The notes under the pieces: generated by a model | The model's input: the letters and a program-made list of their open reading frames with translations, nothing else | Databases searched by the model: none | What the model was told of the DNA's origin: nothing | In this document: positions 8,710-18,080 of the stretch, piece after piece | Position numbering within the stretch: the first letter of the stretch is position 1 | Layout: every line of letters starts with the position of its first letter | Assembly: GCF_040438925.1 (NCBI RefSeq) | Contig: NZ_CP159258.1 | Span: forward strand, 2,370,001-2,434,000 | Direction: 5' to 3' | DNA: 64,000 bases | Source of the DNA: Pseudomonas sp. MYb327 | GTDB taxonomy: Bacteria; Pseudomonadota; Gammaproteobacteria; Pseudomonadales; Pseudomonadaceae | Made by a program: the position numbers and the translations under genes

Positions 8710-8945
8710 GGAATCAAGTAGGTGGCCAGTGCTGGTCTCTGGCTTACAAGGTTTATCAGGACTCCCACAGAACAGTTTTTTTGTGGAACTGAATAAGCAC
8801 TGTCTGCTTCACACGGCATAAGGGCTGGATCTCAGCGCGGAGATCTTTCTAACCGTGTACCCTTCGGAGCGCGCCCCACGCGTCCTCGCTATCCGCTTGC
8901 GCATCAGTCTGCGTTTTCACCTACAACTTCAGAGTAGCAAAGCAC
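8685..8945 (-). ncRNA. Candidate structured small RNA ending at the terminator
   Basis: There is no credible ORF here, but the DNA has nested inverted repeats: ACACGG/CCGTGT enclosing GATCTC/GAGATC (about 8812-8858), AAGGG/CCCTT flanking them, CCACA/TGTGG (8765-8786), and CGCG/CGCG around CCCCA (about 8873-8885). The minus-strand reading ends in a strong intrinsic terminator. This is the pattern of a trans-acting RNA gene or a long structured leader. I could not match it to a named Pseudomonas RNA. The 5' boundary is a guess. Confidence 0.4.
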
Positions 8946-9260
8946 TCAGCGTTCGGGTGGTTGTTTTTAGACCGATTTCATTCTGCCAAAAGCCGTGAAG
9001 GACGCAAAAATACTATCGCCCTGAATGCGCCCTCATGCGTCACTCATCGGATTGACCGCACCGACTCCCACATTCCCATTAAGCTCATTCAGGCGCTGCA
9101 AAAATGCACATTTTGCTGCGATTTCGCAGCACTCATCCGTTGTCATGCGTTCGATCTTCGAGGATTGGCGGATTCTGAGTTGGCATGCGATATGCCCTCC
9201 CTTTGAACAGCCTGAGTCTTTTGGCCAGGTGCCTATCAGCCAAATCGAGCCGATTGATCA
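8946..9260. other. Intergenic region before the PAS/sigma-54 activator genes
   Basis: No convincing gene. It contains a 6-bp inverted repeat GCTGCG/CGCAGC around 9115-9130 and, just upstream, GCAAAA/TTTTGC (about 9098-9116), about 130-160 bp before the PAS gene start. These could be regulatory sites for that gene. The short ORFs in this stretch lack ribosome sites and recognisable sequence. Confidence 0.4.
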
Positions 9261-10391
9261 ATGGATATCCTGAATTTGCTGGCAAAAAAAGCCCAGCCTC
9301 TTACCAGTACCGTGAGCGCCGACGGACAACTTCTCAGCCTGTCTGCCAGCCTTAGCGATCAGTTGGGCTATGCGCTCGAAGCACTGTGGGATCAACCGAT
9401 AGAACGCATCTTCAGCGTCGAGTCGGTGCGCGCCCTGCACTCGCTGTTCGCCAACCCCCCCGCTGACGAACAAGTACACAGCCTGGAACTGACCTTGATT
9501 CGCCATAACGGCGGCCTGCTGCACGTGGTGGCCAGTGGTCTGCTGGAATGGCGCTCGGTGCAGCCGGCGCGTCTGCATTTGCTGAAAATTCCGCTGGGAG
9601 CACTGGGTCACAGACTGCGCGAGATGCACAACGCCAATGAAGTGATGAGCCAGATGCTGCAAAGCGCCAAGGTCGCCTATTGGTGCATCGAGTTTGCCGA
9701 AGCCGTGGACGTCAACAATTCCCCGGATGAAATTGTTCGCCAAGTGTTCGAAAACGACTCCCATTGGCGCTTGTGCAACCGCGCGATGGCTGATGTTTAC
9801 GAGATGCCCTCCGACGTCGATTTCAATCATCAACCGGTACGCCTTTATTGGCCACGCAGCCCCGCCAACGAAGAGTTCGTGCGGCGCCTGATCGAAGCTG
9901 GTTTCAGCGTCGACTGCGCCCTCTCGGTGGACCGTCGCCACGACGGTTCGCCGGCGTATGTAGAAAACGATGTGCGGGCGACCATCGTCAACGGGCAGCT
10001 CTTGCGGATGTGGGGCAGCATTCGCGACGTCAGCCAGGAGCTGCGCATGCAGCATGACGCCGAGCAGCGCATCGATGCCTTGCGCCGGGTGTTCGATGCC
10101 GTGCCCGACGCGGTGCTGGTGATCGATGAATACCTGCAACCGCAATGGCGCAACGCAGCCTTTGAAGAGACGTTCGGCATTACCCATGGCGCCGGCATTG
10201 CGCGCTTGATTCTGGACAATGGCTTGCCGGAACGCACCTGGCACAGCCTGCCTCTGCCGGATCTGCATGGGCGCGACCGGAACTTCAACGTGCACTGCTC
10301 GCGCATCCTGATTCGTGAAAGTGTGGCCTGGCGAGTCGCCGTGTTTCGTGAAAGCCAGGGCGTGCGCCGCGTCGAAGAGTTGCACCCATGA
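9261..10391 (+). CDS. PAS-domain sensor protein without output domain
   Basis: A 376-residue protein that appears to contain three PAS-like modules: residues about 12-100 (LGYALEALWDQPIERIF), about 150-265 (ending in WGSIRDVSQELR, a typical PAC-type ending followed by a short helix), and about 275-370 (VFDAVPDAVLVIDEYLQPQWRNAAFEETFG). There is no kinase, GGDEF or DNA-binding domain and no signal peptide. Its stop codon overlaps the start of the sigma-54 activator by four bases (ATGA), so the two are co-translated; it probably passes a signal to that activator. The ligand is unknown. Confidence 0.75.
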   Translation: MDILNLLAKKAQPLTSTVSADGQLLSLSASLSDQLGYALEALWDQPIERIFSVESVRALHSLFANPPADEQVHSLELTLIRHNGGLLHVVASGLLEWRSVQPARLHLLKIPLGALGHRLREMHNANEVMSQMLQSAKVAYWCIEFAEAVDVNNSPDEIVRQVFENDSHWRLCNRAMADVYEMPSDVDFNHQPVRLYWPRSPANEEFVRRLIEAGFSVDCALSVDRRHDGSPAYVENDVRATIVNGQLLRMWGSIRDVSQELRMQHDAEQRIDALRRVFDAVPDAVLVIDEYLQPQWRNAAFEETFGITHGAGIARLILDNGLPERTWHSLPLPDLHGRDRNFNVHCSRILIRESVAWRVAVFRESQGVRRVEELHP

Positions 10392-11824
10392 AAGATTCGA
10401 ATCTGCCACCCACGTTACAGATGGGCATGCGCTCATCGGTCAGTGTCAGCAGCGAGGTGCTCGGCGCATTGCTGCAAACCCCGGCATTGCACGCCTTGCT
10501 CGACAGTTTCAGCGAGGCGCTGGTCGTCATCGATGGCGAGGGCCGGATACGGTTTCTCAACCTGGCCGCCGAGCGCGTCAACCGGTTGTCCAAACAGCAG
10601 GCCGTCGGATTGTCGGAAAATGATTTCTTCCAGCGCTCGGCGCTGAATTACGACGACTTGCTGGCAGCGATGAACCGGGGTGGCAACAGCGCACTGACGC
10701 GCTCACGCGAAGGTCGGGTCCTGCTCAGCAGCACCCACGCAATTCCCACCGGCGCCTATGAAAAACCGTTCAGGATGCTGAGTCAGAAAGACTTCGACGG
10801 CAGTCAGCCACAACGTCGGGCATCCCTCGGCAACCGGCCGGTGGAACCGCAAGGCCTGCGCGACCCCCAGGACAACGCCCTGCACCTCTCGCCGCTGCTG
10901 TCGAGCATCGCCGACACCGGCGTGCGCGCTTTTCGCCGTCGCGCGCGGTTGCTGCTACTGGGTGAGCCCGGCGTCGGCAAGACGGCCATCGCCCGACACA
11001 TTCACCGTGCGGCCGGTTGGGGCGACCGGCCGTTCATTCATGTCAACTGCGGGAGCATTCCGGAGAGTCTGTTCGAGTCGGAAATGTTCGGCTACGAGCG
11101 CGGCGCCTTTACCGGTGCGCTGCAGGGTGGCAAACAGGGCTACATCGAGGCGGCTTCGGGCGGGACACTGTTTCTCGACGAAATCGGTGAGATCCCTTTG
11201 CATGTCCAGGCCAAACTGCTGAAGTTTCTGGAAGACAGCACCATCCAGTCGGTCGGCTCGCCCCTGAGCAAAACCGTCCAGGTACAAGTCATTGCCGCTA
11301 CCAACAAGGATTTGCGCCACCTGGTGAGCACCGGTGAGTTTCGCGCCGATCTTTACTATCGCCTCGCCGTCCTGCCGGTAGAAATTCCACCACTGCGTCA
11401 TCATCGCGATGACTTGCCGTTCCTGATCGACATCCTGCTCAGCCGCATCAATGGTGATCGCGAGCCGTCGCTGAGCCTGTCCGCCGGGTGTCGCAAGCGC
11501 CTGTTGAGCTATGACTTCCCGGGCAACATTCGCGAACTGGTCAACATTTTCGAACGGCTGGCGGTGCTGGCTGACGATGAGGCGCAGGAGCACCATCTCC
11601 CGGCCGAACTGCTGCAAACGCAACGCCCACCGGAACGCTTGAAACCCGCCATCGATGAAGACGAAACGCAGGAAAACCCGGAGCAAAACCTCAAGCTTCA
11701 GGTTCAACAGTTCGAGCGCCAAATCATCCTCCAGGCCGTGGAGGTGTGCGGGAGCAAACGCAAGGCTGCGCAGCACCTTGGCATCGACATCGGTACGTTG
11801 ATTCGCAAGCTGCAACGCGATTGA
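10388..11824 (+). CDS. Sigma-54-dependent transcriptional activator with N-terminal PAS domain
   Basis: A 478-residue bacterial enhancer-binding protein. Residues about 35-95 form a PAS domain (LDSFSEALVVIDGEGRIRFLN), 165-400 the AAA+ domain with Walker A GEPGVGKT (192-199), the sigma-54 contact loop GAFTGA (239-244) and Walker B LFLDEIGE (261-268), and the C-terminus ends in a Fis-type HTH (SKRKAAQHLGIDIGTLIRKL). It lacks a receiver domain, so it should respond to a ligand or to the upstream PAS protein. A sigma-54 promoter at 12054 lies just downstream, before the N-demethylase genes, which are its most likely targets. Confidence 0.93.
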   Translation: MKDSNLPPTLQMGMRSSVSVSSEVLGALLQTPALHALLDSFSEALVVIDGEGRIRFLNLAAERVNRLSKQQAVGLSENDFFQRSALNYDDLLAAMNRGGNSALTRSREGRVLLSSTHAIPTGAYEKPFRMLSQKDFDGSQPQRRASLGNRPVEPQGLRDPQDNALHLSPLLSSIADTGVRAFRRRARLLLLGEPGVGKTAIARHIHRAAGWGDRPFIHVNCGSIPESLFESEMFGYERGAFTGALQGGKQGYIEAASGGTLFLDEIGEIPLHVQAKLLKFLEDSTIQSVGSPLSKTVQVQVIAATNKDLRHLVSTGEFRADLYYRLAVLPVEIPPLRHHRDDLPFLIDILLSRINGDREPSLSLSAGCRKRLLSYDFPGNIRELVNIFERLAVLADDEAQEHHLPAELLQTQRPPERLKPAIDEDETQENPEQNLKLQVQQFERQIILQAVEVCGSKRKAAQHLGIDIGTLIRKLQRD

Positions 11825-11847
11825 TCTCTAGGACTGTAAACACCAGC

Positions 11848-11941
11848 CTGTAGGAACTGGCTTGCCAGCGAAGGCGATCTGACAGTCACCTGGATGTTGA
11901 ATGTCCTGCCGTCATCGCCAGCAAGCCAGCGCCTACAGAAA
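11848..11941. repeat. Inverted pair of Pseudomonas REP-type palindromes
   Basis: TGTAGGAACTGGCTTGCCAGCGA at the left and its near reverse complement (CGCCAGCAAGCC-AGCGCCTACA) at the right flank about 45 bp. It sits directly downstream of the activator gene. The same element family recurs at least seven times in this window, always between genes. Confidence 0.85.
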
Positions 11942-12053
11942 GGTTGCTTGCTGCATATACGTGCTGCGAAAACGCCTACATCTCCAGTTACTTTTGCCTG
12001 CACCCCAGCCCTAGACAAATACAAATCCCTTTAAATACAACAAGTTAAAAATA

Positions 12054-12069
12054 TGGCACGACCTGTGCT
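12054..12069 (+). promoter_or_regulatory. Sigma-54 (-24/-12) promoter
   Basis: TGGCACG-ACCT-GTGCT matches the sigma-54 consensus TGGCACG-N4-TTGCW with one deviation and has the invariant GG (12055-12056) and GC (12067-12068) separated by exactly ten bases. It lies about 90 bp before the first N-demethylase gene (12156), whose ribosome site is AGGAGGA at 12141. It is preceded by the gene of a sigma-54 activator. Confidence 0.82.
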
Positions 12070-12155
12070 CCTGCTATCAGCAACCCACCATCGATGGGCT
12101 TTGCAACGGAGCGGCTTTGCATCAGCCGACTCGCTAGCCAGGAGGAATAATAAAA

Positions 12156-12758
12156 ATGTTGATCACCGGGATCAAAAGCCGGCCGGTCTATGACCAGTTG
12201 CAACCGCTGCCGGGAGGCACGCGGCACATCATCGCGGGGCAAGGCAGTGGCGGTCGCGCCATGTTGCGCCTGCTCGACGAGATGGCCGGGCTGGATCGCC
12301 CCATCACTTTGCTGTACGCCCGTGAGTCTTTTTCCGGGCAGGATTTTCTCAGCCAGTTGCAGCAGCACAGCGACCACCCTTTGCAGGTGCATGAGACTAA
12401 TCAGGCGTTGATTGAAGCGCTCAAGGCACTGCTCGGTGAAGCCCGCATGGGCACCCGCCTGTACCTCGCAGGCTCAGAAAGCTTTTTGGGCAGCGCCATG
12501 CAAGTGGCCACGCATTTCGACCTCAACCGCGACGAAGTGCTGCGTGAACACTCCGGCACTTTGGTACGCCGCGTCTGGTGCGTGCACTGCGACACGTACA
12601 CCGAAAACGTCACCCAACGCGTATTCGACTGCCCCGGTTGCAGCCTGACGCTGGTGGTGCGCGATCACTATTCCCGGCGATTGGCGGCGTTTCAGGCGGT
12701 CAAGGCCGATGCCGAAGTACCGGGTGAGTTGCCCGAAGCCGAGGAGCTCGATACATGA
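12156..12758 (+). CDS. Dimethylamine monooxygenase DmmA-family subunit
   Basis: A 200-residue protein of the DmmA-type family that accompanies heme-dependent N-demethylases. The N-terminal two thirds look like a small Rossmann-like domain (HIIAGQGSGGRAMLRLL, LYLAGSESFLGSA). The C-terminus has a four-Cys zinc-ribbon or rubredoxin-like motif, C142-x2-C145 and C159-x2-C162. It is translated from a strong AGGAGGA site and overlaps the reductase gene by four bases. By family it is an accessory electron-transfer or structural subunit of an oxygenase removing N-methyl groups from a secondary or tertiary amine. Confidence 0.78.
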   Translation: MLITGIKSRPVYDQLQPLPGGTRHIIAGQGSGGRAMLRLLDEMAGLDRPITLLYARESFSGQDFLSQLQQHSDHPLQVHETNQALIEALKALLGEARMGTRLYLAGSESFLGSAMQVATHFDLNRDEVLREHSGTLVRRVWCVHCDTYTENVTQRVFDCPGCSLTLVVRDHYSRRLAAFQAVKADAEVPGELPEAEELDT

Positions 12759-13723
12759 GCCAGAACAATGGGACTTTGAATCTGCGCGTGGCCCGCATCG
12801 AATCGGTGACCCCCGAAATCAAGCGCTTCACCCTGGTCTCGCCGAGCGGCGCGCACCTGCCTGCATTCTCCGGCGGAAGCCACGTGGTGGTGTTGATCGC
12901 CAACCGGACCAACACCCTGCGCAACCCTTACTCGCTGCTGAGTTCGCCCTACGACACCAGCAGCTACCAGATTGCCGTGCGCCGGGTCGAAAGCGGTCGC
13001 GGCGGTTCGGTGTCGTTGCACGATAACGTCAATGAAGGCGACCTGATCGAGGTCACGCCACCGGTCAACCTGTTTCCGCTGATCAAGCAGGCGCGCCTGC
13101 ATCTGTTCATCGCTGGCGGCGTCGGCATTACCCCGGTGATTTCCCAACTGGAAGAGTTGCGCCTGAGCAAAGTGCCGTTCGAGTTGCATTACGCGGTACG
13201 CGGCGAAGAACACGCGCAACTCGGCAAAGAATTGCAGGCGATCTACGGCGAGCAGGTTCACCTTTATCGCAAGGGCGTCGAATCGCGCATGGAGATTGGC
13301 CGGATCCTTTCTGATCGCCCGCTCGGCAGCCACGTTTACGCATGCGGCCCCGACAGCATGATCGACGCCACCCTCGCATGTGCCCGCGATCTTGGCTGGA
13401 CCGACAGCCATGTGCACTTCGAGCGTTTCCTCGAACAAAGCAGTGGCGGCGAAGCCTTCAGTTTCACCTTGGGCCGAAGCGGCGCAACCATTGAAGTCTC
13501 GCCCGACCAGACCATGCTCGAAGCCGTGGAAGCTGCCGGCTACAGCATGCCTTACCTGTGTCGCGGCGGCGCCTGTGGTCACTGCGAGACCGAGGTACTG
13601 GAACTCGATGGCGAGCTGCTACACACCGATGACTGGTTGTCCGACGAAGTCAAAGCCAGCCGCAAGAAAATCATGCCCTGCGTATCCCGCGCCAAGTGCA
13701 ATCGCCTGGTCATCGACCTCTGA
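12755..13723 (+). CDS. PDR/VanB-family oxygenase reductase (FMN, NAD, 2Fe-2S)
   Basis: A 322-residue phthalate-dioxygenase-reductase type protein: flavin-binding barrel (RNPYSLLSSP at about 51-60), NAD-binding domain (FIAGGVGITPVISQLEEL; YACGPDSMIDATLA), and a C-terminal plant-type [2Fe-2S] ferredoxin domain with C269, C274, C277 and C309. It passes electrons from NAD(P)H to the partner oxygenase, here most likely the heme protein encoded next. It overlaps the preceding subunit gene (ATGA) and ends 17 bp before the next start. Confidence 0.92.
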   Translation: MSQNNGTLNLRVARIESVTPEIKRFTLVSPSGAHLPAFSGGSHVVVLIANRTNTLRNPYSLLSSPYDTSSYQIAVRRVESGRGGSVSLHDNVNEGDLIEVTPPVNLFPLIKQARLHLFIAGGVGITPVISQLEELRLSKVPFELHYAVRGEEHAQLGKELQAIYGEQVHLYRKGVESRMEIGRILSDRPLGSHVYACGPDSMIDATLACARDLGWTDSHVHFERFLEQSSGGEAFSFTLGRSGATIEVSPDQTMLEAVEAAGYSMPYLCRGGACGHCETEVLELDGELLHTDDWLSDEVKASRKKIMPCVSRAKCNRLVIDL

Positions 13724-13740
13724 TCGACGGAGAAAAAATA

Positions 13741-14763
13741 ATGAATATCAAATTCAACCCCGACGAAACCTACCGCGATGACTACACCTTCGCTAACAGC
13801 CCGGAAACCATCGCCCGCGCGCCCTTCCCGTTCCCCGATGACGACTACATGTACTCGATGAACCTCGAGCCTCATGTCTCGGTGGGCGACGGTGCGTTCC
13901 GTGCCGCGTTCGATATCGATGAGCACTACATCAGCGAATGCCGCGACCGCGCCATTACGCTGGAGAAAGACCCAGGCATGCACTACGTCTCGGCGCCGCA
14001 CATGATGGAAGCGCAATGGGACCTGCTGGAACTGATCATGGAGTCCTACGCCCGTGACTATCCGCAGTATTTCAGCCTGGAGCGTGATGGTCGGCAATGG
14101 CACTGGACCAACCGTTTGCTGGACATCGACGATCACTTCACATTCGGCGACCCCACCACCCTGCCCTACGAGCCGATGGAATACGTAACCCGTCAGGCCC
14201 AAGGGGACTGGGTGTTGCAGGAAGAGCGCGATGGCACGCTGTACTGGGGCGCCGGGATCGCGACTCAACGCGCTGACTATTCGCTGCGTTTCAACCTCGG
14301 CATGAGCTGGGAAGAATTCCACGGCCCGGTGCCGCTGGTGAAAGAAATCGGCATGCTCGACCGTGCTCTGAAATTCCTCCTGCGTCTGCGCATCGGCCAT
14401 CCGGTACGCCGCCTGAACTGGTCGCTGACGGTCAATCCGCGCCTCGAAGTGTCGGCTGAAAGCCTGCCTGAATGGGCACCGGACCGCACCATCGTGACCG
14501 CCGAAAACGCCGGCAAACTGGTGTATCTGCGTATTGAGTTGCAACCGCTGCACCGCCTGCCGCGCAGCAACGCCATCGTCTTTCCGATTCGTACCTACCT
14601 GCTCAGCCTTGAAGACATCGCCACCAACCCGGCGTGGGCGCGGCGCATGCATCGGGTGCTGCGTGACCTGAATCAGCAACTGGTCGACTACAAGGGCTTC
14701 AGCCGCTACCGCGATGCTGCCGTCCAATGGCTGTCGCAGTACGACGACGAATCCAAAGCCTGA
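13741..14763 (+). CDS. Heme-dependent oxidative N-demethylase (DUF3445 family) catalytic subunit
   Basis: A 340-residue protein of the DUF3445 family, known from Pseudomonas and fungal heme-dependent oxidative N-demethylases. Typical segments are EPHVSVGDGAFRAAFDIDEHYI near the N-terminus and the central WHWTNRLLD plus the sequence FNLGMSWEEFHGPVPLV. Start 13741 is preceded by GACGGAGAAAAAATA. With the reductase and DmmA-like subunit upstream it makes a plausible three-component monooxygenase that releases formaldehyde from N-methylated amines. No fourth folate-linked subunit is visible in the operon. The substrate is not determinable from sequence. Confidence 0.85.
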   Translation: MNIKFNPDETYRDDYTFANSPETIARAPFPFPDDDYMYSMNLEPHVSVGDGAFRAAFDIDEHYISECRDRAITLEKDPGMHYVSAPHMMEAQWDLLELIMESYARDYPQYFSLERDGRQWHWTNRLLDIDDHFTFGDPTTLPYEPMEYVTRQAQGDWVLQEERDGTLYWGAGIATQRADYSLRFNLGMSWEEFHGPVPLVKEIGMLDRALKFLLRLRIGHPVRRLNWSLTVNPRLEVSAESLPEWAPDRTIVTAENAGKLVYLRIELQPLHRLPRSNAIVFPIRTYLLSLEDIATNPAWARRMHRVLRDLNQQLVDYKGFSRYRDAAVQWLSQYDDESKA

Positions 14764-14770
14764 CGCGAGT

Positions 14771-14843
14771 CCCTGTAGGAGCCGGCTTGCTGGCGATGGT
14801 GTCCTCAAGTCCGTCATCGCCGGCAAGCCAGCGCCTACAGGGA
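14771..14843. repeat. REP-type palindrome pair
   Basis: CCTGTAGGAGCCGGCTTGC and its reverse-complement partner (CGGCAAGCCAGCGCC-TACAGG) form a roughly 70-bp imperfect hairpin between the N-demethylase subunit and permease genes. It separates the two transcripts or cushions the end of the first. Confidence 0.85.
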
Positions 14844-14949
14844 CGAGATATCCATGAGAGATCCAAAAACAACAACAAAGCTCGACAGAGCATGGGCAGG
14901 CCAACCTGCCAACCCTGCAAACACCTGCCATTGATAATGAGGAAATAAC

Positions 14950-16479
14950 ATGAGTGGCTCATCTAACACGCGTGCAAGCACTGGCGCCGATCAGGATGCG
15001 GAACAACTCCGCGCCCTCGGCTACAGCTCGGATTTCAACCGAAGCATGAGCCTGTGGGAGAACTTCTCCCTGGGCTTTACCTATCTGTCGCCGGTTGTCG
15101 GCGTCTACACCCTGTTCGGCTTGTGCCTGGCCGCCGGCGGCCCGCCGATGTTCTGGTCGTACTTGCTGATCGGTGCCGGGCAGATGTTGGTCTGCCTGAT
15201 ATTCGGTGAAGTGGTTTCGCAATTTCCGATTTCCGGCGGTGTTTATCCTTGGGCTCGTCGCCTGGTAGGCAAGCGCTGGGCGTGGATGGTCGGCTGGGTG
15301 TATGCCTGGGCCTTGTGTGCCACCATCGCCGGTGTCGCCGTGGGCGCCGGACCGTATCTGGCAATCATGATGGGCTTCAGCCCCGGTCCCGAGGCCAACA
15401 TATACATCGCCCTGTCGATCATTCTGCTCTCCACCGCGTTGAACCTGGTGGGCACCAAGTTGTTGGCCCGCGTGGCCATGTTCGGTTTCCTGTGCGAACT
15501 GGTCGGGGCGATTCTGGTGGGCGGCTACCTGCTGATTTTCGAACGCCATCAGCCGATCAGTGTGCTGTTCGACACCTTCAATCTTGAGGTCAATGGCTCG
15601 TATCTGCCGGCGTTCCTGGCGGCGTCCCTGGCCGGTCTGTTCCAGTACTACGGCTTCGAGGCTTGCGGCGACGTGGCCGAAGAAACGCCAAACCCGGGCA
15701 AACGCATTCCCAAAGCCATGCGCATGACCATTTACATCGGTGGTGCAGCGGCGATGTTCGCCTGCCTGGCGCTGATTCTCTCGGTGCCAGACATGGCCAA
15801 GGTCCTGGCCGGTGAAGACACCGATCCGGTCGCCACCATCCTCGCCAATGCCTTTGGTCCAGTCGGTTCACGCTTGGTCATGGCCGTGGTAATGGTGTCG
15901 TTCATTTCCTGTGTGCTGAGCTTGCAAGCGGCCGCCAGTCGGTTGCTGTTCGCCTATGCCCGAGACGAAATGATTGTGGGCAGCTCGCTGTTCAAGCGCC
16001 TGTCAGCCAACCAAGTGCCGTCATTCGCGCTGCTGGTGAGCGGCCTGGTACCGGCTGCGATTGTCTGCCTGGGTATGTTCATGGCCGATGCCGTGGCGAC
16101 CATCGTCGGCTTCGCGGCGATTGGTATCTATGTCGCGTTCCAGTTGATCGTGGTGGCTGCGTTGATTGCGCGCGCCAAAGGCTGGCGCCCGAATGGCCAA
16201 TTTACGCTTGGCGCCTGGGGTCTTTGGATCAACCTCGCCGCACTGATCTACGGCGTGTGCGCCATCGTCAACATGGTCTGGCCGCGCTCGCCGGATGCAC
16301 CGTGGTACATCAATTACTCGATGATCCTGACCACGTTGGTGGTGATGGGTGCCGGTCTGGTCTACATGCTGCTGGGCAAGCCTTACGACAAAGGCACGGC
16401 GCCGGCCGGTGATGCGTGGAAGTTTTCGAAGCCTTTGAAACAAACCACAGGGGTTTCGGGCTCGGTACAACAGTCCTGA
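14950..16479 (+). CDS. APC-superfamily amino acid/amine permease
   Basis: A 509-residue inner-membrane carrier with about 12 hydrophobic segments, starting around residue 38 after a soluble N-terminus (SSDFNRSMSLWENFSLGFTYLSPVVGVYTLFG), the pattern of the ACT/GABA-permease-like subgroup. It sits between the N-demethylase genes and an aldehyde dehydrogenase gene, so it most likely imports the methylated amine or a related nitrogen compound. The start at 14950 follows GAGGAAATAAC. No separate sigma-54 site is seen, so it may be read through from 12054. Confidence 0.88.
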   Translation: MSGSSNTRASTGADQDAEQLRALGYSSDFNRSMSLWENFSLGFTYLSPVVGVYTLFGLCLAAGGPPMFWSYLLIGAGQMLVCLIFGEVVSQFPISGGVYPWARRLVGKRWAWMVGWVYAWALCATIAGVAVGAGPYLAIMMGFSPGPEANIYIALSIILLSTALNLVGTKLLARVAMFGFLCELVGAILVGGYLLIFERHQPISVLFDTFNLEVNGSYLPAFLAASLAGLFQYYGFEACGDVAEETPNPGKRIPKAMRMTIYIGGAAAMFACLALILSVPDMAKVLAGEDTDPVATILANAFGPVGSRLVMAVVMVSFISCVLSLQAAASRLLFAYARDEMIVGSSLFKRLSANQVPSFALLVSGLVPAAIVCLGMFMADAVATIVGFAAIGIYVAFQLIVVAALIARAKGWRPNGQFTLGAWGLWINLAALIYGVCAIVNMVWPRSPDAPWYINYSMILTTLVVMGAGLVYMLLGKPYDKGTAPAGDAWKFSKPLKQTTGVSGSVQQS

Positions 16480-16508
16480 TGACTCATTAGCCGCTGACGA
16501 AACCCAAT

Positions 16509-16604
16509 CCTGTAGGAGCCGGCTTGCTGGCGATAGCGGTAGATCAGCCAACATCTTTGTTGAGCCTGATGGCCCCATCCCTGGCAAGCCAGCTCCTACA
16601 AGGG
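16509..16604. repeat. REP-type palindrome pair
   Basis: TGTAGGAGCCGGCTTGCTGG on the left and CTGGCAAGCCAGCTCC-TACA on the right, enclosing about 45 bp, between the permease and aldehyde dehydrogenase genes. Confidence 0.85.
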
Positions 16605-16652
16605 ACCGGTTTCCACAGTGAATAAAACAACAGGTTCGAAGAGGACAATGCC

Positions 16653-18077
16653 ATGCAAACCCAACTCTTGATCAACGGCCAACTTATCAACGGCGAAGGC
16701 CCCGCCCAACCCGTATTCAACCCGGCGCTGGGCCGCGTTTTGGTGGAAATCAACGAAGCCAGCGAAGCCCAGGTCGATGCCGCCGTGCGCGCCGCCGATG
16801 CCGCGTTCGATGGCTGGTCGCAGACTCCGCCTAAAGAACGTTCGCTGCTGTTGCTCAAACTCGCCGACGCCATTGAAGCCCACGGCGAAGAGCTGGCCAA
16901 ACTGGAATCGGACAACTGCGGCAAACCCTACAGCGCCGCGCTGAACGACGAGATCCCGGCGATTGCCGACGTGTTCCGTTTCTTTGCCGGTGCCAGCCGT
17001 TGCATGAGCGGCTCGGCCGGTGGCGAATACTTGCCCGGCCACACCTCGATGATCCGCCGCGACCCGGTGGGCGTGATCGCTTCCATAGCGCCGTGGAACT
17101 ACCCGCTGATGATGGTCGCCTGGAAAATCGCCCCAGCCCTCGCCGCCGGCAACACGGTTGTGCTCAAGCCGTCGGAACAAACCCCGCTGACCGCCCTGCG
17201 CCTGGCACAACTGGCGTCGGAAATCTTCCCGGCCGGTGTACTCAATCTGGTGTTCGGCCGTGGTCCTACCGTCGGTAGCCCGCTGGTCACTCACCCGAAA
17301 GTGCGCATGGTGTCGCTGACCGGTTCGATCGCCACCGGTTCGAACATCATTTCCAACACCGCCGATACCGTCAAACGCATGCACATGGAACTGGGCGGCA
17401 AGGCCCCGGTGATCATCTTCGACGATGCCGACATCGACGCCGCTGTCGAAGGCATCCGCACCTTTGGTTTCTACAACGCCGGCCAGGACTGCACCGCGGC
17501 CTGCCGCATCTATGCGCAGGAAGGCATTTACGACAAGTTCGTCGAGAAGCTCGGCGCGGCGGTCAGCAGCATCAAGTACGGCCTGCAGGACGATCCATCG
17601 ACCGAGCTCGGCCCGTTGATCACCGCGCAGCATCGTGACCGTGTGGCCGGGTTCGTCGAACGCGCCGTGGCGCAGCCGCACATCCGTTTGATCACGGGCG
17701 GTAAAGCGGTGGACGGCAATGGCTTCTTCTTCGAACCGACGGTGCTGGCCGACGCGCAGCAGGACGACGAAATCGTCCGCCGCGAAGTGTTCGGACCAGT
17801 GGTCTCGGTGACCAAATTCAGCGATGAAGCGCAGGTATTGGGCTGGGCCAATGATTCGGACTACGGCCTGGCGTCATCGGTATGGACCGCCGACGTCGGA
17901 CGCGCTCATCGCCTGTCGGCGCGCTTGCAGTACGGCTGCACCTGGGTCAACACGCACTTCATGCTCGTCAGCGAAATGCCTCACGGCGGTCAGAAATTGT
18001 CCGGGTACGGGAAGGACATGTCGATGTATGGGTTGGAGGACTACACCGTTGTGCGGCATGTGATGTTCAAGCACTAA
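16653..18077 (+). CDS. NAD-dependent aldehyde dehydrogenase (aminoaldehyde/betaine-aldehyde type)
   Basis: A 474-residue class of ALDH with the general base Glu246 (MELGGKAP) and the catalytic Cys280 ([13 protein letters not shown]). The Asn of the oxyanion hole is in [10 protein letters not shown]. The GQDCTA motif is characteristic of gamma-aminobutyraldehyde and related aminoaldehyde dehydrogenases. It is the last gene of the methylamine cluster and probably oxidises an aminoaldehyde formed there to the amino acid. The substrate is inferred. Confidence 0.92.
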   Translation: MQTQLLINGQLINGEGPAQPVFNPALGRVLVEINEASEAQVDAAVRAADAAFDGWSQTPPKERSLLLLKLADAIEAHGEELAKLESDNCGKPYSAALNDEIPAIADVFRFFAGASRCMSGSAGGEYLPGHTSMIRRDPVGVIASIAPWNYPLMMVAWKIAPALAAGNTVVLKPSEQTPLTALRLAQLASEIFPAGVLNLVFGRGPTVGSPLVTHPKVRMVSLTGSIATGSNIISNTADTVKRMHMELGGKAPVIIFDDADIDAAVEGIRTFGFYNAGQDCTAACRIYAQEGIYDKFVEKLGAAVSSIKYGLQDDPSTELGPLITAQHRDRVAGFVERAVAQPHIRLITGGKAVDGNGFFFEPTVLADAQQDDEIVRREVFGPVVSVTKFSDEAQVLGWANDSDYGLASSVWTADVGRAHRLSARLQYGCTWVNTHFMLVSEMPHGGQKLSGYGKDMSMYGLEDYTVVRHVMFKH

Positions 18078-18080
18078 AAG

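Noticed and set aside
8508-8819. A 103-residue minus-strand ORF upstream of the RidA gene
   Set aside because: It crosses the terminator and overlaps the RidA start in a different frame; no family match.
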